Assembly (NCBI GenBank): GCA_964575235.1
Contig: CAZNQG010000043.1
Location: 1 to 26,955 of the forward strand
DNA length: 26,955 nt
Reading direction: 5' to 3'
From: SM23-62 sp964575235
GTDB taxonomy: Bacteria > Bacteroidota > Bacteroidia > Bacteroidales > SM23-62
This document shows positions 15,569 to 23,866 of this stretch, piece after piece. Within the stretch, counting starts at the first letter, position 1. Each line of letters begins with the position of its first letter. Made by a program: the position numbers and the translations under genes. Below the pieces are notes generated by a model, which made no database searches, had not been told where the DNA came from, and saw nothing but the letters and a program-made list of their open reading frames with translations.

Positions 15569-15865
15569 GTGATGAAGGATTTATGTGTACCTATTCCAAA
15601 TTTCGGTGAGGATGAGATCGCGGATATTGAATTGCACGTGGGCGACGAGAAAATTTCCTACAGCTTCAGGGTGGAATCCTTTCCCTGGGAGGTAGAGGAT
15701 GAACTTTCCATTGCAGACGATGATGTATCCGCATCTCTGGCCCGGATATACCGGCTGAAGAGGGCTATCGAGGGGTACGATAAGAACTGGGAACTGATCC
15801 AGATTTTTACCCCCAACGAAAATGCCCGGTATATCCAGGTCCTTTACCGGAGGCGGAACAGATAA
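15569..15865 (+). CDS. Small soluble protein of unknown function in the efflux operon
   Basis: A 98-residue acidic protein with a basic tail (LYRRRNR). There is no signal peptide or membrane helix. The N-terminal part (VPIPNFGEDEIADIELHVGDEKISYSFRVESFPWE) looks like beta strands; the rest (ARIYRLKRAIEGYDKNWELIQIFTPNENARYIQVLYRR) reads helix then strand. No family is recognised. It lies between the ATPase and the TolC-like gene, 30 bases before the latter, so it is almost surely in the operon. A cytoplasmic accessory or regulatory role is possible but is only inferred from position. Codon use looks like that of its neighbours, and a second ATG at residue 2 is possible. Confidence 0.7.
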   Translation: MMKDLCVPIPNFGEDEIADIELHVGDEKISYSFRVESFPWEVEDELSIADDDVSASLARIYRLKRAIEGYDKNWELIQIFTPNENARYIQVLYRRRNR

Positions 15866-15895
15866 AGTAGCGTCTGTTTAATTTAACTCTATGCG

Positions 15896-17257
15896 ATGAA
15901 ACGGATCTGTATTACTACGGGATTGCTGTGCCTTTTTCTCATCTCTCCGGAGGCGGATGCCCAGAAAACATGGTCGCTCGAGCAATGCATCGAGTATGCG
16001 CACGAGCATAACCTGCAGGTGAAGCGGCAGCAGCTTCAATCGAAATCAGCCGAAAACAATTACCTGTACGCAAGGGCCCAGGTATTGCCCAATGCAAACA
16101 TCGGTGCCAACTATACCTACAACCAGGGCCGTGCCCTGAATACGGAGGATTATGAATGGATCAACCAGTCCTTCTTCGATGGCTCGGTGGGATTTGAAAG
16201 CAGTCTGAGCCTTTTCAACGGATTGTCCACGTATCACAACATCCAGCAGAACCGGTACAACCTCCTGGCCAGGATAGAGGATGTGAAAGAGCTCAAGAAT
16301 GAGATCACCATCCAGATCACGGGCGCCTACCTTCAGATCCTGTTCAACGAAGAACTGCTTAAAATTGCAGAGGAACAGCTTAAGGTCACGGAACTGCAGG
16401 TGGCAAAGAACGAAAAACTGGTGGAAGTGGGCAACCTGTCCCGCGGTGAACTCTTCGAGATTGAGGCCCAGCTGGCCAGGGAAAAATCCAACGTCACCGC
16501 CGCCCGGAACGATCTGGCCATTGCCTATCTTACCCTGGCACAGTATATGGATCTTGAGATTCGCCGCCTGGATGAGATCCGGATCGAGATCCCCGAACTG
16601 GGGATCGAGGATGCCAATATCCTGAGGACGGTGGACAGCGTATACAACGATGCCCTGGTTGTCCTGCCACGGATAAAGGCTGCCGAATACAACCTTCTCA
16701 GTTATGAAAAGGGTTTGAAGGCGGAGATCGGAACGGCCTTTCCCTCCTTCGATGTACGTTATGCCATAGGGTCCTTCTATAATGAACTGTCCCAGAATCC
16801 CGTCACACCGGGTGACGCCTATCCCTGGGTGGACCAGCTCGCGGACAAGCGAAGGCAGATTATTACCCTCGGAGTGAGTATCCCGATCTTCAACCGGCTC
16901 TATACGCAAAACCGGATCAGCAACGCGAAGGTCGGGGTAATGGATGCACAGGTCGCGCTTGACCAGACCAAGCAGACCCTTTACAAGACCATCCAGCAGG
17001 CCTATGCAGATGCCCGGGCGGCCCTGGACAACTATGACTCCAACCTGGAAACCGTGAAATTCATGGAGGAGGCCTTCAATTACACAGAGGAGAAATTCAA
17101 TGTAGGCATGGTTTCTTCGGTCGATTATAACGTTGCCAAGAACAACCTGACTAAGGCCCAGTCTGACCTGCTCCAGGCCAAGTACCTTTACATTTTCAAC
17201 ACCAAGATCCTGGATTTCTGGGCCGGCAACCCGATTTCACTGGCCGGGGGTCAATAG
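15896..17257 (+). CDS. TolC-family outer-membrane efflux protein
   Basis: A 453-residue protein with a signal peptide (cleavage near EADA-Q). The body is two long helical repeats of the outer-membrane efflux family: WSLEQCIEYAHEHNLQVKRQQL at the start of the first, long heptad-rich coils, and the second with ISNAKVGVMDAQVALDQTKQTLYKTIQQAYADARAALDNYDSN. It would trimerise to form the exit duct through the outer membrane. It is the last gene of the efflux operon and its stop overlaps the convergent amidohydrolase stop by 7 bp. The length is normal for the family. Confidence 0.94.
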   Translation: MKRICITTGLLCLFLISPEADAQKTWSLEQCIEYAHEHNLQVKRQQLQSKSAENNYLYARAQVLPNANIGANYTYNQGRALNTEDYEWINQSFFDGSVGFESSLSLFNGLSTYHNIQQNRYNLLARIEDVKELKNEITIQITGAYLQILFNEELLKIAEEQLKVTELQVAKNEKLVEVGNLSRGELFEIEAQLAREKSNVTAARNDLAIAYLTLAQYMDLEIRRLDEIRIEIPELGIEDANILRTVDSVYNDALVVLPRIKAAEYNLLSYEKGLKAEIGTAFPSFDVRYAIGSFYNELSQNPVTPGDAYPWVDQLADKRRQIITLGVSIPIFNRLYTQNRISNAKVGVMDAQVALDQTKQTLYKTIQQAYADARAALDNYDSNLETVKFMEEAFNYTEEKFNVGMVSSVDYNVAKNNLTKAQSDLLQAKYLYIFNTKILDFWAGNPISLAGGQ

Positions 17258-18894
17258 GCGGAATATACCCTTTTACCTGCAATCCAGGTCTGAAGGACCC
17301 GGGTGTCGGGGATATCCCGGATGCCGGCCCGCATCAGGTCACGGTTCGTTACGATGAAATCCGCCATTTTCCCGGGTTCAAGGCTTCCCTTTTCGTCTTC
17401 TTCGAAGGCTGCCATGGCCGCCCAGACGGTCATGGCCCTGAGGGCCTGTTCCCTGCCGAGTGCGTTTTCCACCTGGAACCCGCCTTCCGGGTACCCGGAA
17501 AGATCCTGCCTGGAGATCAGGGCATAAAACCCGTAAATCGGGTTGATGTTCTCTACCGGGAAGTCGCTGCCGTTCGGGATCCATCCGTTCTCCTCCATCA
17601 AACGTCGGTAAGCATAGGCCCCTTCCATGCGATCCTCGCCAAGCCGTTCTCCCGCCCAGTACATGTCGGATGTGGCGTGGGTGGACTGAACCGAGGGAAC
17701 GATGTTGAAATCACCGAATTTGTGGAAATCATCGGGATGTATTACCTGGGCATGCTCGATCCTCCATCGCAGGTCGTTTTTCCCTTTCAGGAACCCGGCA
17801 TATATTCCCAGCATCCATCGGTTGGCACTGTCACCGATGCAGTGCGTATTCACCTGGTACCCGTTTTCAAGGGCGAGCCGGCACTGTTCCCGGAGGAATT
17901 CATCGCTTGAAACGGCAAGTCCCCGGTTCCCCGGATCATCGGTATAGGGTTCCAGAAGGAGTGCCCCCCGGGAACCCAGCGCGCCATCGGTATACAGCTT
18001 GACCGACCTCACGTTGAGGCGGTCGGTCTTATAAATCCCTTTGTACAGGTAGTGTTCATAGTTTTTTTTGCCGGGGACAAGCATGGCATAGATCCTTATT
18101 TTGAGCTCACCTGATTTTTGCAGGGAATCCATCATTTCTATGGTTTCGCAATCGAGTCCGGCTTCATGCAAGCTTGTCAGTCCCACGCCAAAACAGTTCT
18201 CCTGTCCCTTCAGGAGGGCCCGGATCACGTCCTTTTTGCCCGGTTCGGGGACGATCCCGGAGACCAGGTCGATGGCATTGTCGATAAGAATCCCGGTCAA
18301 CCCATTCTCATCCTTCAGGATGGAACCTCCCTCAACGGCTGTGCGCTCATCGATGCCGGCCCTTTCCAGGGCCACCGTGTTGGCAATGGCCGCATGTCCG
18401 TCTATCCGGCGGAGAAGGACCGGTTTATCCGGGAAGGCTTCATCCAGCATATCCCTGTGCGGGAAGGCTTTAACTTCCCAGTCGTTCTGATCCCAACCGC
18501 GTCCGAGCACCCATTCGTCCGGATGGTCCTGCTGTCGCTGCTTCAGTATTTCAATGACCTCCCGGAAGGAAGATGTGCCGGATAGATCCGCCTGCAACAG
18601 ACTTTTTCCGTACCCCAGGAAATGGCAGTGGGCATCGATCAATCCAGGGTAAACGTACTTTCCCCCGAGGTCGATCGTTTCCTTCGCACGGTACCGGTCC
18701 AGAATCTCCCCGTCCCTTCCGACGGCCTGGATACGGCCGTCGCGGATGGCCATGGCCCCGGCCCTCGAGAATGCTTCATCAACGGTATAGATCATAGCGT
18801 TGTGAATAACCAGGTCGGATTGGTTCTTGTTCATACAGGAATTATGCAGGGCGGCCAGCAGGCCGGCTGCGATCAGTATTCGGATGGGGTTCAT
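17251..18894 (-). CDS. Amidohydrolase lipoprotein, YtcJ-like
   Basis: A 547-residue exported metal-dependent hydrolase. The N-terminus ends in a lipobox-like ALHNSC (C20). The composite beta-domain begins at LVIHNAMIYTVDEAFSRAGAMAIRDGRIQAVG and is followed by the metal ligands H89 and H91 in GLIDAHCHFLG. Further ligand blocks are DGHAAIAN, VNTHCIGDSAN, RIEHAQV and the terminal aspartate in GSDFPVENINP. The family hydrolyses amide or related bonds in small molecules such as N-formyl or N-acyl compounds; the substrate is unknown. As a lipoprotein it would act in the periplasm. A short secreted-peptide frame ends 11 bases before its start and is probably co-transcribed. Confidence 0.92.
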   Translation of the reverse strand: MNPIRILIAAGLLAALHNSCMNKNQSDLVIHNAMIYTVDEAFSRAGAMAIRDGRIQAVGRDGEILDRYRAKETIDLGGKYVYPGLIDAHCHFLGYGKSLLQADLSGTSSFREVIEILKQRQQDHPDEWVLGRGWDQNDWEVKAFPHRDMLDEAFPDKPVLLRRIDGHAAIANTVALERAGIDERTAVEGGSILKDENGLTGILIDNAIDLVSGIVPEPGKKDVIRALLKGQENCFGVGLTSLHEAGLDCETIEMMDSLQKSGELKIRIYAMLVPGKKNYEHYLYKGIYKTDRLNVRSVKLYTDGALGSRGALLLEPYTDDPGNRGLAVSSDEFLREQCRLALENGYQVNTHCIGDSANRWMLGIYAGFLKGKNDLRWRIEHAQVIHPDDFHKFGDFNIVPSVQSTHATSDMYWAGERLGEDRMEGAYAYRRLMEENGWIPNGSDFPVENINPIYGFYALISRQDLSGYPEGGFQVENALGREQALRAMTVWAAMAAFEEDEKGSLEPGKMADFIVTNRDLMRAGIRDIPDTRVLQTWIAGKRVYSAY

Positions 18895-18905
18895 GGCGGA
18901 GCATT

Positions 18906-19052
18906 TTATTTCGGCATTTGATCATGCCGGGCGAAATTTATCGAATCGTTCCCGGCGTTGAACCAGGGCATGACGCCCGTCTGCCGGGAGAATGCATTTG
19001 CTGAAAGCAGAAGGTAAAATGCTGAAATAAAGAACAATGCTCTTGTTCGCAT
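18906..19052 (-). CDS. 48-residue predicted secreted peptide
   Basis: A frame from ATG 19052 to TAA 18906. MRTRA is followed by a hydrophobic core (LFFISAFYLLLSANA) and a plausible signal-peptidase site after SANA. The mature part is about 28 residues, beginning FSRQTGVMPWFNAGNDS. The stop is 11 bases upstream of the amidohydrolase start, and a promoter-like sequence lies just upstream. No family is recognised. It may be a small exported peptide, a translated leader, or the front end of a decayed gene. The rest of the gap 19053-19234 shows only promoter-like elements. Confidence 0.45.
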   Translation of the reverse strand: MRTRALFFISAFYLLLSANAFSRQTGVMPWFNAGNDSINFARHDQMPK

Positions 19053-19092
19053 GGTGTAAAGGTTTTAGCCAATAGGAGCTTATTAAAGATTA

Positions 19093-19124
19093 TCAATATA
19101 GGATAATCCATGAAAAGCAGCAAA
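19093..19124 (-). promoter_or_regulatory. Possible Bacteroidota promoter for the peptide-amidohydrolase unit
   Basis: On the minus strand TTTG (19124-19121) is followed after 20 bases by TATATTGA (19100-19093), an imperfect copy of TAnnTTTG. The predicted start is about 34 bases before the small frame. Confidence 0.3.
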
Positions 19125-19214
19125 AGATAACGGAACTAAAATTCTTACCATACTATAATTTCGGCAAACCCGTTAAACATAAGATGTCTGCCGACGTGCA
19201 GCAGGATTTTTAAT

Positions 19215-19222
19215 TACTTTTG
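19215..19222 (+). promoter_or_regulatory. Bacteroidota -7 box (TACTTTTG)
   Basis: An exact TAnnTTTG match 12 bases before the ATG at 19235. Transcription would start only a few bases upstream of the start codon. No TTTG at the -33 position is visible. Confidence 0.4.
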
Positions 19223-19234
19223 TCGGATCCGGGA

Positions 19235-20668
19235 ATGAAATCAACGCTCCGATACTGCTTTTTCATGCTGGCACTGCTTGCAGGTGTGTTCTCCTGCGAA
19301 CGCTATGAGATCTACCGGGGAACGGATGCATGGCTGGGGTTCTCAACGGATACCGTTCTTTTCGATACCATATTTACCACCATCGGATCGACTACGAAAC
19401 AACTTAGGATTTACAACACCTATGACCGGCCCATCGAGATATCCTCCATTGAACTGGCCGGGGGAGCGGGTTCCGTGTTCCGCCTCAACATAGATGGTGT
19501 TCCGGGAAGTTCTGCAGTCAATGTGGAGATCCCGCCGAAGGACTCCCTGTACATTTTCATAGAGGTGACCCTTGACCCGAACAGCCAGGATTCCCTGCTG
19601 GCCATCCACGACAGCATTCTGTTCAACACCAACGGGAACATCCAGGATGTGAACCTGGTGGCCTGGGGACAGGACATGCATCTGTTCCGCCGGGATACCA
19701 TAGGGACGACCACCTGGGTGAACGACAAACCCTACCTGATCCTCGATTGCCTGGTCCTGGATTCCCTTGAAACCCTGACCATCCAGCAGGGGGTCCGGAT
19801 CCACCTTCACCGGAACGCCCTGTTGATCGTAAAGGGAACCATCAAGGCACAGGGCACCCTGGATGACCCGGTCGTGGTGCAGGGCGACCGCCTGGAATAC
19901 ATGTACCGGGATGTGCCGGGTCAGTGGGGACTGATCTATTTTCATCCGGGATCCAGGGAAAACGAGCTGGATTACGTGAACATCAAGAACGGCATCATGG
20001 GCCTGTGGGCGGATACGATCGTAACCCCAGGGATCCCCAACCTGACACTGCGGAACTGCAAGATCGAGAACATGTCTTCGGTCGGCATCCTGGGACGGGG
20101 GACTTCCATTCATGCCAGCAATACGGTCGTTGCCAATTGCGGACAGCTCGCGCTCCTGCTCATCTTCGGCGGCAGTTACGAGTTTTACCATTGCACCGTT
20201 GGCAACTACTGGGGTTCGGGTTATTCGAACAGGACCACGCCTTCGCTTGCCATGAACAATTATTACGAGGATATCTACGGGGGGATACAGGTCCGTCCCA
20301 TCGAAAAGGCCTACTTCGGGAACTGCATCATTTACGGCAACCGGGAATACGAGATCCTTGTGGACGAGCATGCCGAAAGCGAGATCCCTTACGTTTTCGA
20401 CCACTGCCTCATCAAGGCGGACCCCGAAGAATTCGACCTTACCGATCCCGAGCACTTCGTGAACGTGATCAACCTGGAGGACCCCCGCTTCGTCGATTAC
20501 GGGAACAACAACCTTCAGCTCGACACCCTTTCGCCGGCAAAGGATAAGGCATCGTACGAGCTGGCCCTGCAATACCCGCTCGATTTTAACGGGGAAAGCC
20601 GCCTGGGAGCGCTGGGTCCCGACATCGGGGCCTACGAACGGATCGAGAACGATTCCATATCGCGTTAA
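19235..20668 (+). CDS. Beta-helix lipoprotein of unknown function
   Basis: 477 residues from the ATG at 19235; a TTG start five codons earlier lies inside the -7 box and is unlikely. The signal peptide ends in GVFSC (C21), a lipobox. The N-terminal third (about 25-150) reads as an Ig-like beta-sandwich (TIGSTTKQLRIYNTYDRPIEISSIEL). The rest looks like a right-handed parallel beta-helix: LTIQQGVRIHLHRNALLIVKGTIKAQGTLDDPVVVQGD, WGLIYFHPGSRENELDYVNIKNGIMGL and later turns with paired Asn and Gly. Ending in GPDIGAYE, it resembles a widespread Bacteroidota protein type often labelled a right-handed beta-helix repeat protein. No catalytic residues can be assigned. It would be lipid-anchored outside the inner membrane. 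Confidence 0.85.
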   Translation: MKSTLRYCFFMLALLAGVFSCERYEIYRGTDAWLGFSTDTVLFDTIFTTIGSTTKQLRIYNTYDRPIEISSIELAGGAGSVFRLNIDGVPGSSAVNVEIPPKDSLYIFIEVTLDPNSQDSLLAIHDSILFNTNGNIQDVNLVAWGQDMHLFRRDTIGTTTWVNDKPYLILDCLVLDSLETLTIQQGVRIHLHRNALLIVKGTIKAQGTLDDPVVVQGDRLEYMYRDVPGQWGLIYFHPGSRENELDYVNIKNGIMGLWADTIVTPGIPNLTLRNCKIENMSSVGILGRGTSIHASNTVVANCGQLALLLIFGGSYEFYHCTVGNYWGSGYSNRTTPSLAMNNYYEDIYGGIQVRPIEKAYFGNCIIYGNREYEILVDEHAESEIPYVFDHCLIKADPEEFDLTDPEHFVNVINLEDPRFVDYGNNNLQLDTLSPAKDKASYELALQYPLDFNGESRLGALGPDIGAYERIENDSISR

Positions 20669-20766
20669 CGTCTCAAGAATGGCGGTTGCCTGATCCATGG
20701 CGTAACTGCTGAGAATTCGTTTGTCCGGCGGGTGCGAGATCCTTCCGCTTTTGCCATTAAGAGGCG

Positions 20767-21795
20767 ATGAAAGCTGCCTGTTTCACGTTGATGTTTATTC
20801 TCTTCTTCCCTGCAATTTGCGGCGCGCAGGATGGGAGGGGGGACCTGCGCCTGGTGTTTTACAACGTCGAGAATCTTTTCGATCCCTTCGACGACAGCCT
20901 GGTCCGGGACGATGAATTCCTTCCTTCAGGCCCGAGGCACTGGACCTGGGAACGCTTCCTCGAGAAGGAGCGCAGGATCTATAAGGTGCTGGTTTCGGCG
21001 GGGGACTGGAGGCCGCCCGAGCTGATCGGGCTCTGCGAGGTGGAGAACCGTTTTGTTCTGAAACGCCTGGTACGGGACACCCCGCTGCTGAAATACAATT
21101 ACCGGATGATCCACAGGGATTCTCCGGACGATCGCGGCATGGACCTGGCATTGCTTTACCTGGAAACACACTTCCGCCCCATGAAATGCACCTGGCTTCC
21201 CGTTGCTGAACTGCCAACCCGGGAGGTCCTGTATGTATGCGGACTGGCAATGGAACGGGATACGCTGCACCTGATCCTGTGCCACTGGCCTTCCAGGTGG
21301 GAGGGGTATGTGGAAACCATGGATGGCCGCATCCGGGCTGCCCGGCTGGTTCGTCGCCTGGCGGATTCCATAACGCGAACGGGGGGCCTGAACCGGGTCC
21401 TGATCGCAGGAGACCTCAACGATGAGACCAGGGATCCCAGCCTCTCCCGGGTACTGCGGGTAAAATCCCCGCCGCATCATCCGGCAGCCCTTTCCGATAC
21501 CTGCATTTACGATACCGGGTCTACGGGGCAAGAAACGGGCGAAGTCCAGGGAAGCCTGAAATACGGTGAAAGGTGGTATGAATTCGACCATATCCTGGTA
21601 AACGGGGCCTTCCTGAGAGATACACTCCTGTACGTTCGGTCCCGGGGGAAAAGGATACACGAGCCGGATTTCCTGCTGGAGCAGGACCCGGCCGGGACCG
21701 GGAAACGGCCCTTCAGAACCTACAGGGGTTATTCATACTGCGGGGGATACAGCGACCACCTGCCGGTATACATCGATCTCTGGAGGGGAGAGTGA
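20767..21795 (+). CDS. Secreted endonuclease/exonuclease/phosphatase-family protein
   Basis: 342 residues with a signal peptide (cleavage after ICGA). The fold's metal-site blocks are in order: VFYNVENLFD (N and E), GLCEVENR (catalytic Glu), DRGMDLALLY, a histidine in ILCHWPSR, AGDLNDE and the terminal SDHLPVYIDL. This exonuclease III/DNase I-like family cleaves phosphodiesters in nucleic acids, inositol phosphates or lipids; the substrate is not clear. Export suggests nutrient scavenging. It follows the beta-helix gene by 98 bases. Its last codons (HLPVYIDLWRGE and stop) are repeated as a scar 61 bases downstream. Confidence 0.92.
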   Translation: MKAACFTLMFILFFPAICGAQDGRGDLRLVFYNVENLFDPFDDSLVRDDEFLPSGPRHWTWERFLEKERRIYKVLVSAGDWRPPELIGLCEVENRFVLKRLVRDTPLLKYNYRMIHRDSPDDRGMDLALLYLETHFRPMKCTWLPVAELPTREVLYVCGLAMERDTLHLILCHWPSRWEGYVETMDGRIRAARLVRRLADSITRTGGLNRVLIAGDLNDETRDPSLSRVLRVKSPPHHPAALSDTCIYDTGSTGQETGEVQGSLKYGERWYEFDHILVNGAFLRDTLLYVRSRGKRIHEPDFLLEQDPAGTGKRPFRTYRGYSYCGGYSDHLPVYIDLWRGE

Positions 21796-21863
21796 TCCCG
21801 GGCCTTCACACCGCCGCCGCCTGCCGGTATACACTATCTAATTAGGGGAGAGTGATCCCGGGC
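21759..21863. repeat. Imperfect direct duplication of the nuclease gene's 3' end
   Basis: Copy 1 (21759-21803) covers the last codons and stop of the EEP gene; copy 2 (21820-21863) is non-coding. They share CCTGCCGGTATACA at the left and AGGGGAGAGTGATCCCGGGC at the right, with a diverged 10-11 base middle. The 16 bases between copies are GC-rich. Confidence 0.85.
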
Positions 21864-21881
21864 TCGCATCCGGACATTCGC

Positions 21882-23294
21882 TTATTTGTTCCGCGGTTCA
21901 AGTCCCAGTTCCCGGCCCTTTTCAAGCATCAGGGCATAGGCTTCATCGTAATCGTTTCGGATGATGCCGTCCAGGATGGCATCCTTTATAGCATCCTTGA
22001 TGATGCCTACCGGTTTGGAGGGCGGGATTCCGAAGGTATCCATGATCTCGTCCCCGGACACAGGGGGCTGGAAATTCCGGATGGCATCCTTTTCCTCGAG
22101 CTGGGCAATCTTTTTCCGGACGGTACGGAAATTATGCAGGTGGCGGCGGACGGTCCTTTCGTTTTTCGAGGTGATGTCCGCCTCGCAAAGCATCATCAGG
22201 TCATCCAGATCCTCTCCTGCGTCATATACCAGCCTGCGTACGGCGGAGTCCGTGACGCCTTCCGGGGACAGGGCCATCGGTCGGAGGTGCAGAAGGACCA
22301 GTTTCTGGACGTATTTCATTTTCTCGTTCAGGGGAAGCTTCATCCGGCGAAAGATACCCGGCACCATCCTGGAGCCTACGAATTCGTGTCCGTGAAAGGT
22401 CCACCCCGTCTCCTTATCGTACTTTTTGGTCAGCGGTTTGGCGATATCGTGCAATACAGCAGCCCATCTCAGCCAGAGGTTGTCCGAAACCCTTGCAAGG
22501 TTGTCCAGGACCTGTATGGTATGGTAGAAATTGTCCTTGTGCCGCTGGCCGTTCTGCTCCAGGACCCCTTTCAGGGCCTGGAATTCCGGGAAGATCAGGG
22601 TGAGCAGCCCGGATTCATCCAGGAGCCGGAAACCGACGGAAGGCCTGTCGGAGATCAGTATGCGGTTCAATTCATCCGTGATCCTTTCCGCCGAAACAAT
22701 ACCGATGCGGTGTGCGGATTTTTTAATAGCCTCAGAGGTTTCTTTTTCAATGGTGAAGCCAAGCTCGGTGGCGAAACGGACGGCCCTCATCATTCTCAGG
22801 GGATCGTCCGAAAAGGTCAATGCCGGGTCGAGGGGCGTCCTGAGCAGCTTTTTTTCAAGGTCCTCCATTCCCCCGAAAGGGTCCACCAGATCACCGTAGG
22901 AGTCCGGATTCAGCGATATGGCCATGGCGTTGACGGTGAAATCCCGCCTCCTCTGGTCATCTTCGAGGGTGCCGTCCTCCACGATGGGTTTACGCGAATT
23001 GCTCCGGTACGATTCCTTCCGGGCGCCTACGAATTCGATCTCATAATCCCCGTGCCGGATCATCGCCGTGCCGAAATTCCTGAAAACACTGACCGGTATA
23101 TCCCGGCCCATACTCCGTGCACAGCGTTTGGCCAGTTCGATCCCGCTTCCCTGTACAACAATATCAATATCGTGCCTCGGTCGCCCCAGAATACAATCCC
23201 GGACAAACCCGCCGATCACAAAAACAGGATTCCCGTCTTTCTCAGCAATGTCTGCGATGATCTTGAATATCTTATCATTAAGACATTTCTTCAT
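21882..23294 (-). CDS. cca: CCA tRNA nucleotidyltransferase / poly(A) polymerase family protein with HD domain
   Basis: 470 residues. The nucleotidyltransferase head has GGFVRD (28-33), the catalytic DID (42-44) and RRRDFTVNAMA, which is the class II signature. The ERITDEL motif of the neck follows. The second half holds an HD-type domain (LRWAAVLHDIAKP, then HGHEFVGSRM), as in bacterial Cca proteins with HD hydrolase activity. It would add or repair the CCA end of tRNA; a poly(A) polymerase cannot be excluded from sequence alone. The gene stands alone and faces the EEP gene tail to tail. The start codon lies within an inverted repeat (TCATAT-4-ATATGA, 23291-23306), and a -7 box is at 23326-23333. 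Confidence 0.93.
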   Translation of the reverse strand: MKKCLNDKIFKIIADIAEKDGNPVFVIGGFVRDCILGRPRHDIDIVVQGSGIELAKRCARSMGRDIPVSVFRNFGTAMIRHGDYEIEFVGARKESYRSNSRKPIVEDGTLEDDQRRRDFTVNAMAISLNPDSYGDLVDPFGGMEDLEKKLLRTPLDPALTFSDDPLRMMRAVRFATELGFTIEKETSEAIKKSAHRIGIVSAERITDELNRILISDRPSVGFRLLDESGLLTLIFPEFQALKGVLEQNGQRHKDNFYHTIQVLDNLARVSDNLWLRWAAVLHDIAKPLTKKYDKETGWTFHGHEFVGSRMVPGIFRRMKLPLNEKMKYVQKLVLLHLRPMALSPEGVTDSAVRRLVYDAGEDLDDLMMLCEADITSKNERTVRRHLHNFRTVRKKIAQLEEKDAIRNFQPPVSGDEIMDTFGIPPSKPVGIIKDAIKDAILDGIIRNDYDEAYALMLEKGRELGLEPRNK

Positions 23295-23325
23295 ATATAA
23301 ATATGACAGATTGTTCTTCTTATGA

Positions 23326-23333
23326 CAAAATTA
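23326..23333 (-). promoter_or_regulatory. Bacteroidota -7 box (TAATTTTG) for cca
   Basis: An exact TAnnTTTG match on the minus strand, 31 bases before the cca ATG. There is no TTTG at the -33 spacing. Confidence 0.4.
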
Positions 23334-23369
23334 CAATAAAATCATGAGTTACCCTGCCGTGGCATGTGA

Positions 23370-23400
23370 TTTGAAGGTTGCCGGATAATTTATATTTTTG
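23370..23400 (+). promoter_or_regulatory. Bacteroidota promoter for thioredoxin (TTTG-N19-TATTTTTG)
   Basis: The -33 element TTTG (23370-23373) is spaced exactly 19 bases from TATTTTTG (23393-23400). This is a full match to the Bacteroidota sigma-factor promoter. Start of transcription is expected near 23407, 27 bases before the ATG at 23434. Confidence 0.75.
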
Positions 23401-23433
23401 CAGATATTTAAATTTGTTCATATAAAACAGAAT

Positions 23434-23793
23434 ATGATGACAGAGCATCTCACAGCGGCCACCTTTAAAGAGAAGGTGTTTAATTATGAGGTTAACAAAG
23501 AGTGGAAATTCGAAGGGGAAAAACCATGCGTGATCGACTTTTATGCAGACTGGTGTGCTCCCTGTAAGATAGTGACTCCGATACTCGAGGAACTGTCCGT
23601 GGAATTTGAAGGTAAACTGGACATCTATAAGGTGAATACAGAGGAAGAACGTGAGCTAGCCGCCATTTTTGGAATCCAGAGCATTCCCTCCATCCTGTTT
23701 GTGCCCAAGGACGGGCAGCCGCAGATGGCCATGGGGGCTTTGCCGAAAGATACCTTTGCCAGGGCTTTCAAGGACGTCCTGAACGTTGAGTGA
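23434..23793 (+). CDS. trxA: Thioredoxin
   Basis: 119 residues from the ATG at 23434 (or 118 from the next codon). An upstream in-frame TTG at 23398 is part of the promoter and cannot be the start. The active site is WCAPC (C41 and C44), in the usual DFYADWCAPCK setting. The cis-proline block is GIQSIPSILF, and the C-terminal helix reads FARAFKDVLN. There is no signal peptide, so it is cytoplasmic and reduces protein disulfides. It is monocistronic, with a strong promoter and two terminators behind it. Confidence 0.96.
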   Translation: MMTEHLTAATFKEKVFNYEVNKEWKFEGEKPCVIDFYADWCAPCKIVTPILEELSVEFEGKLDIYKVNTEEERELAAIFGIQSIPSILFVPKDGQPQMAMGALPKDTFARAFKDVLNVE

Positions 23794-23807
23794 CAGATAC
23801 CAGGAGG

Positions 23808-23839
23808 GGCCATTCCGGAACAATACGGAATGGGCTTTT
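23808..23839 (+). terminator. First rho-independent terminator after thioredoxin
   Basis: An 8-bp stem CCATTCCG (23810-23817) / CGGAATGG (23826-23833) has an eight-base loop and is followed by GCTTTT. It lies 15 bases after the stop codon. Confidence 0.8.
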
Positions 23840-23866
23840 GCCTTTCGGCCATAGGATGGTGGAGAA

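Noticed and set aside
18938..19123. 61-codon minus-strand frame before the amidohydrolase
   Set aside because: It overlaps, in another phase, the 48-codon frame that has a signal peptide, and its product has no such feature.
19343..20698. 451-codon minus-strand frame over the beta-helix gene
   Set aside because: Antisense shadow; the plus-strand product has a lipobox and beta-helix pattern.
21852..23300. 482-codon plus-strand frame over cca
   Set aside because: Antisense shadow with no motif; the cca catalytic signature is on the minus strand.
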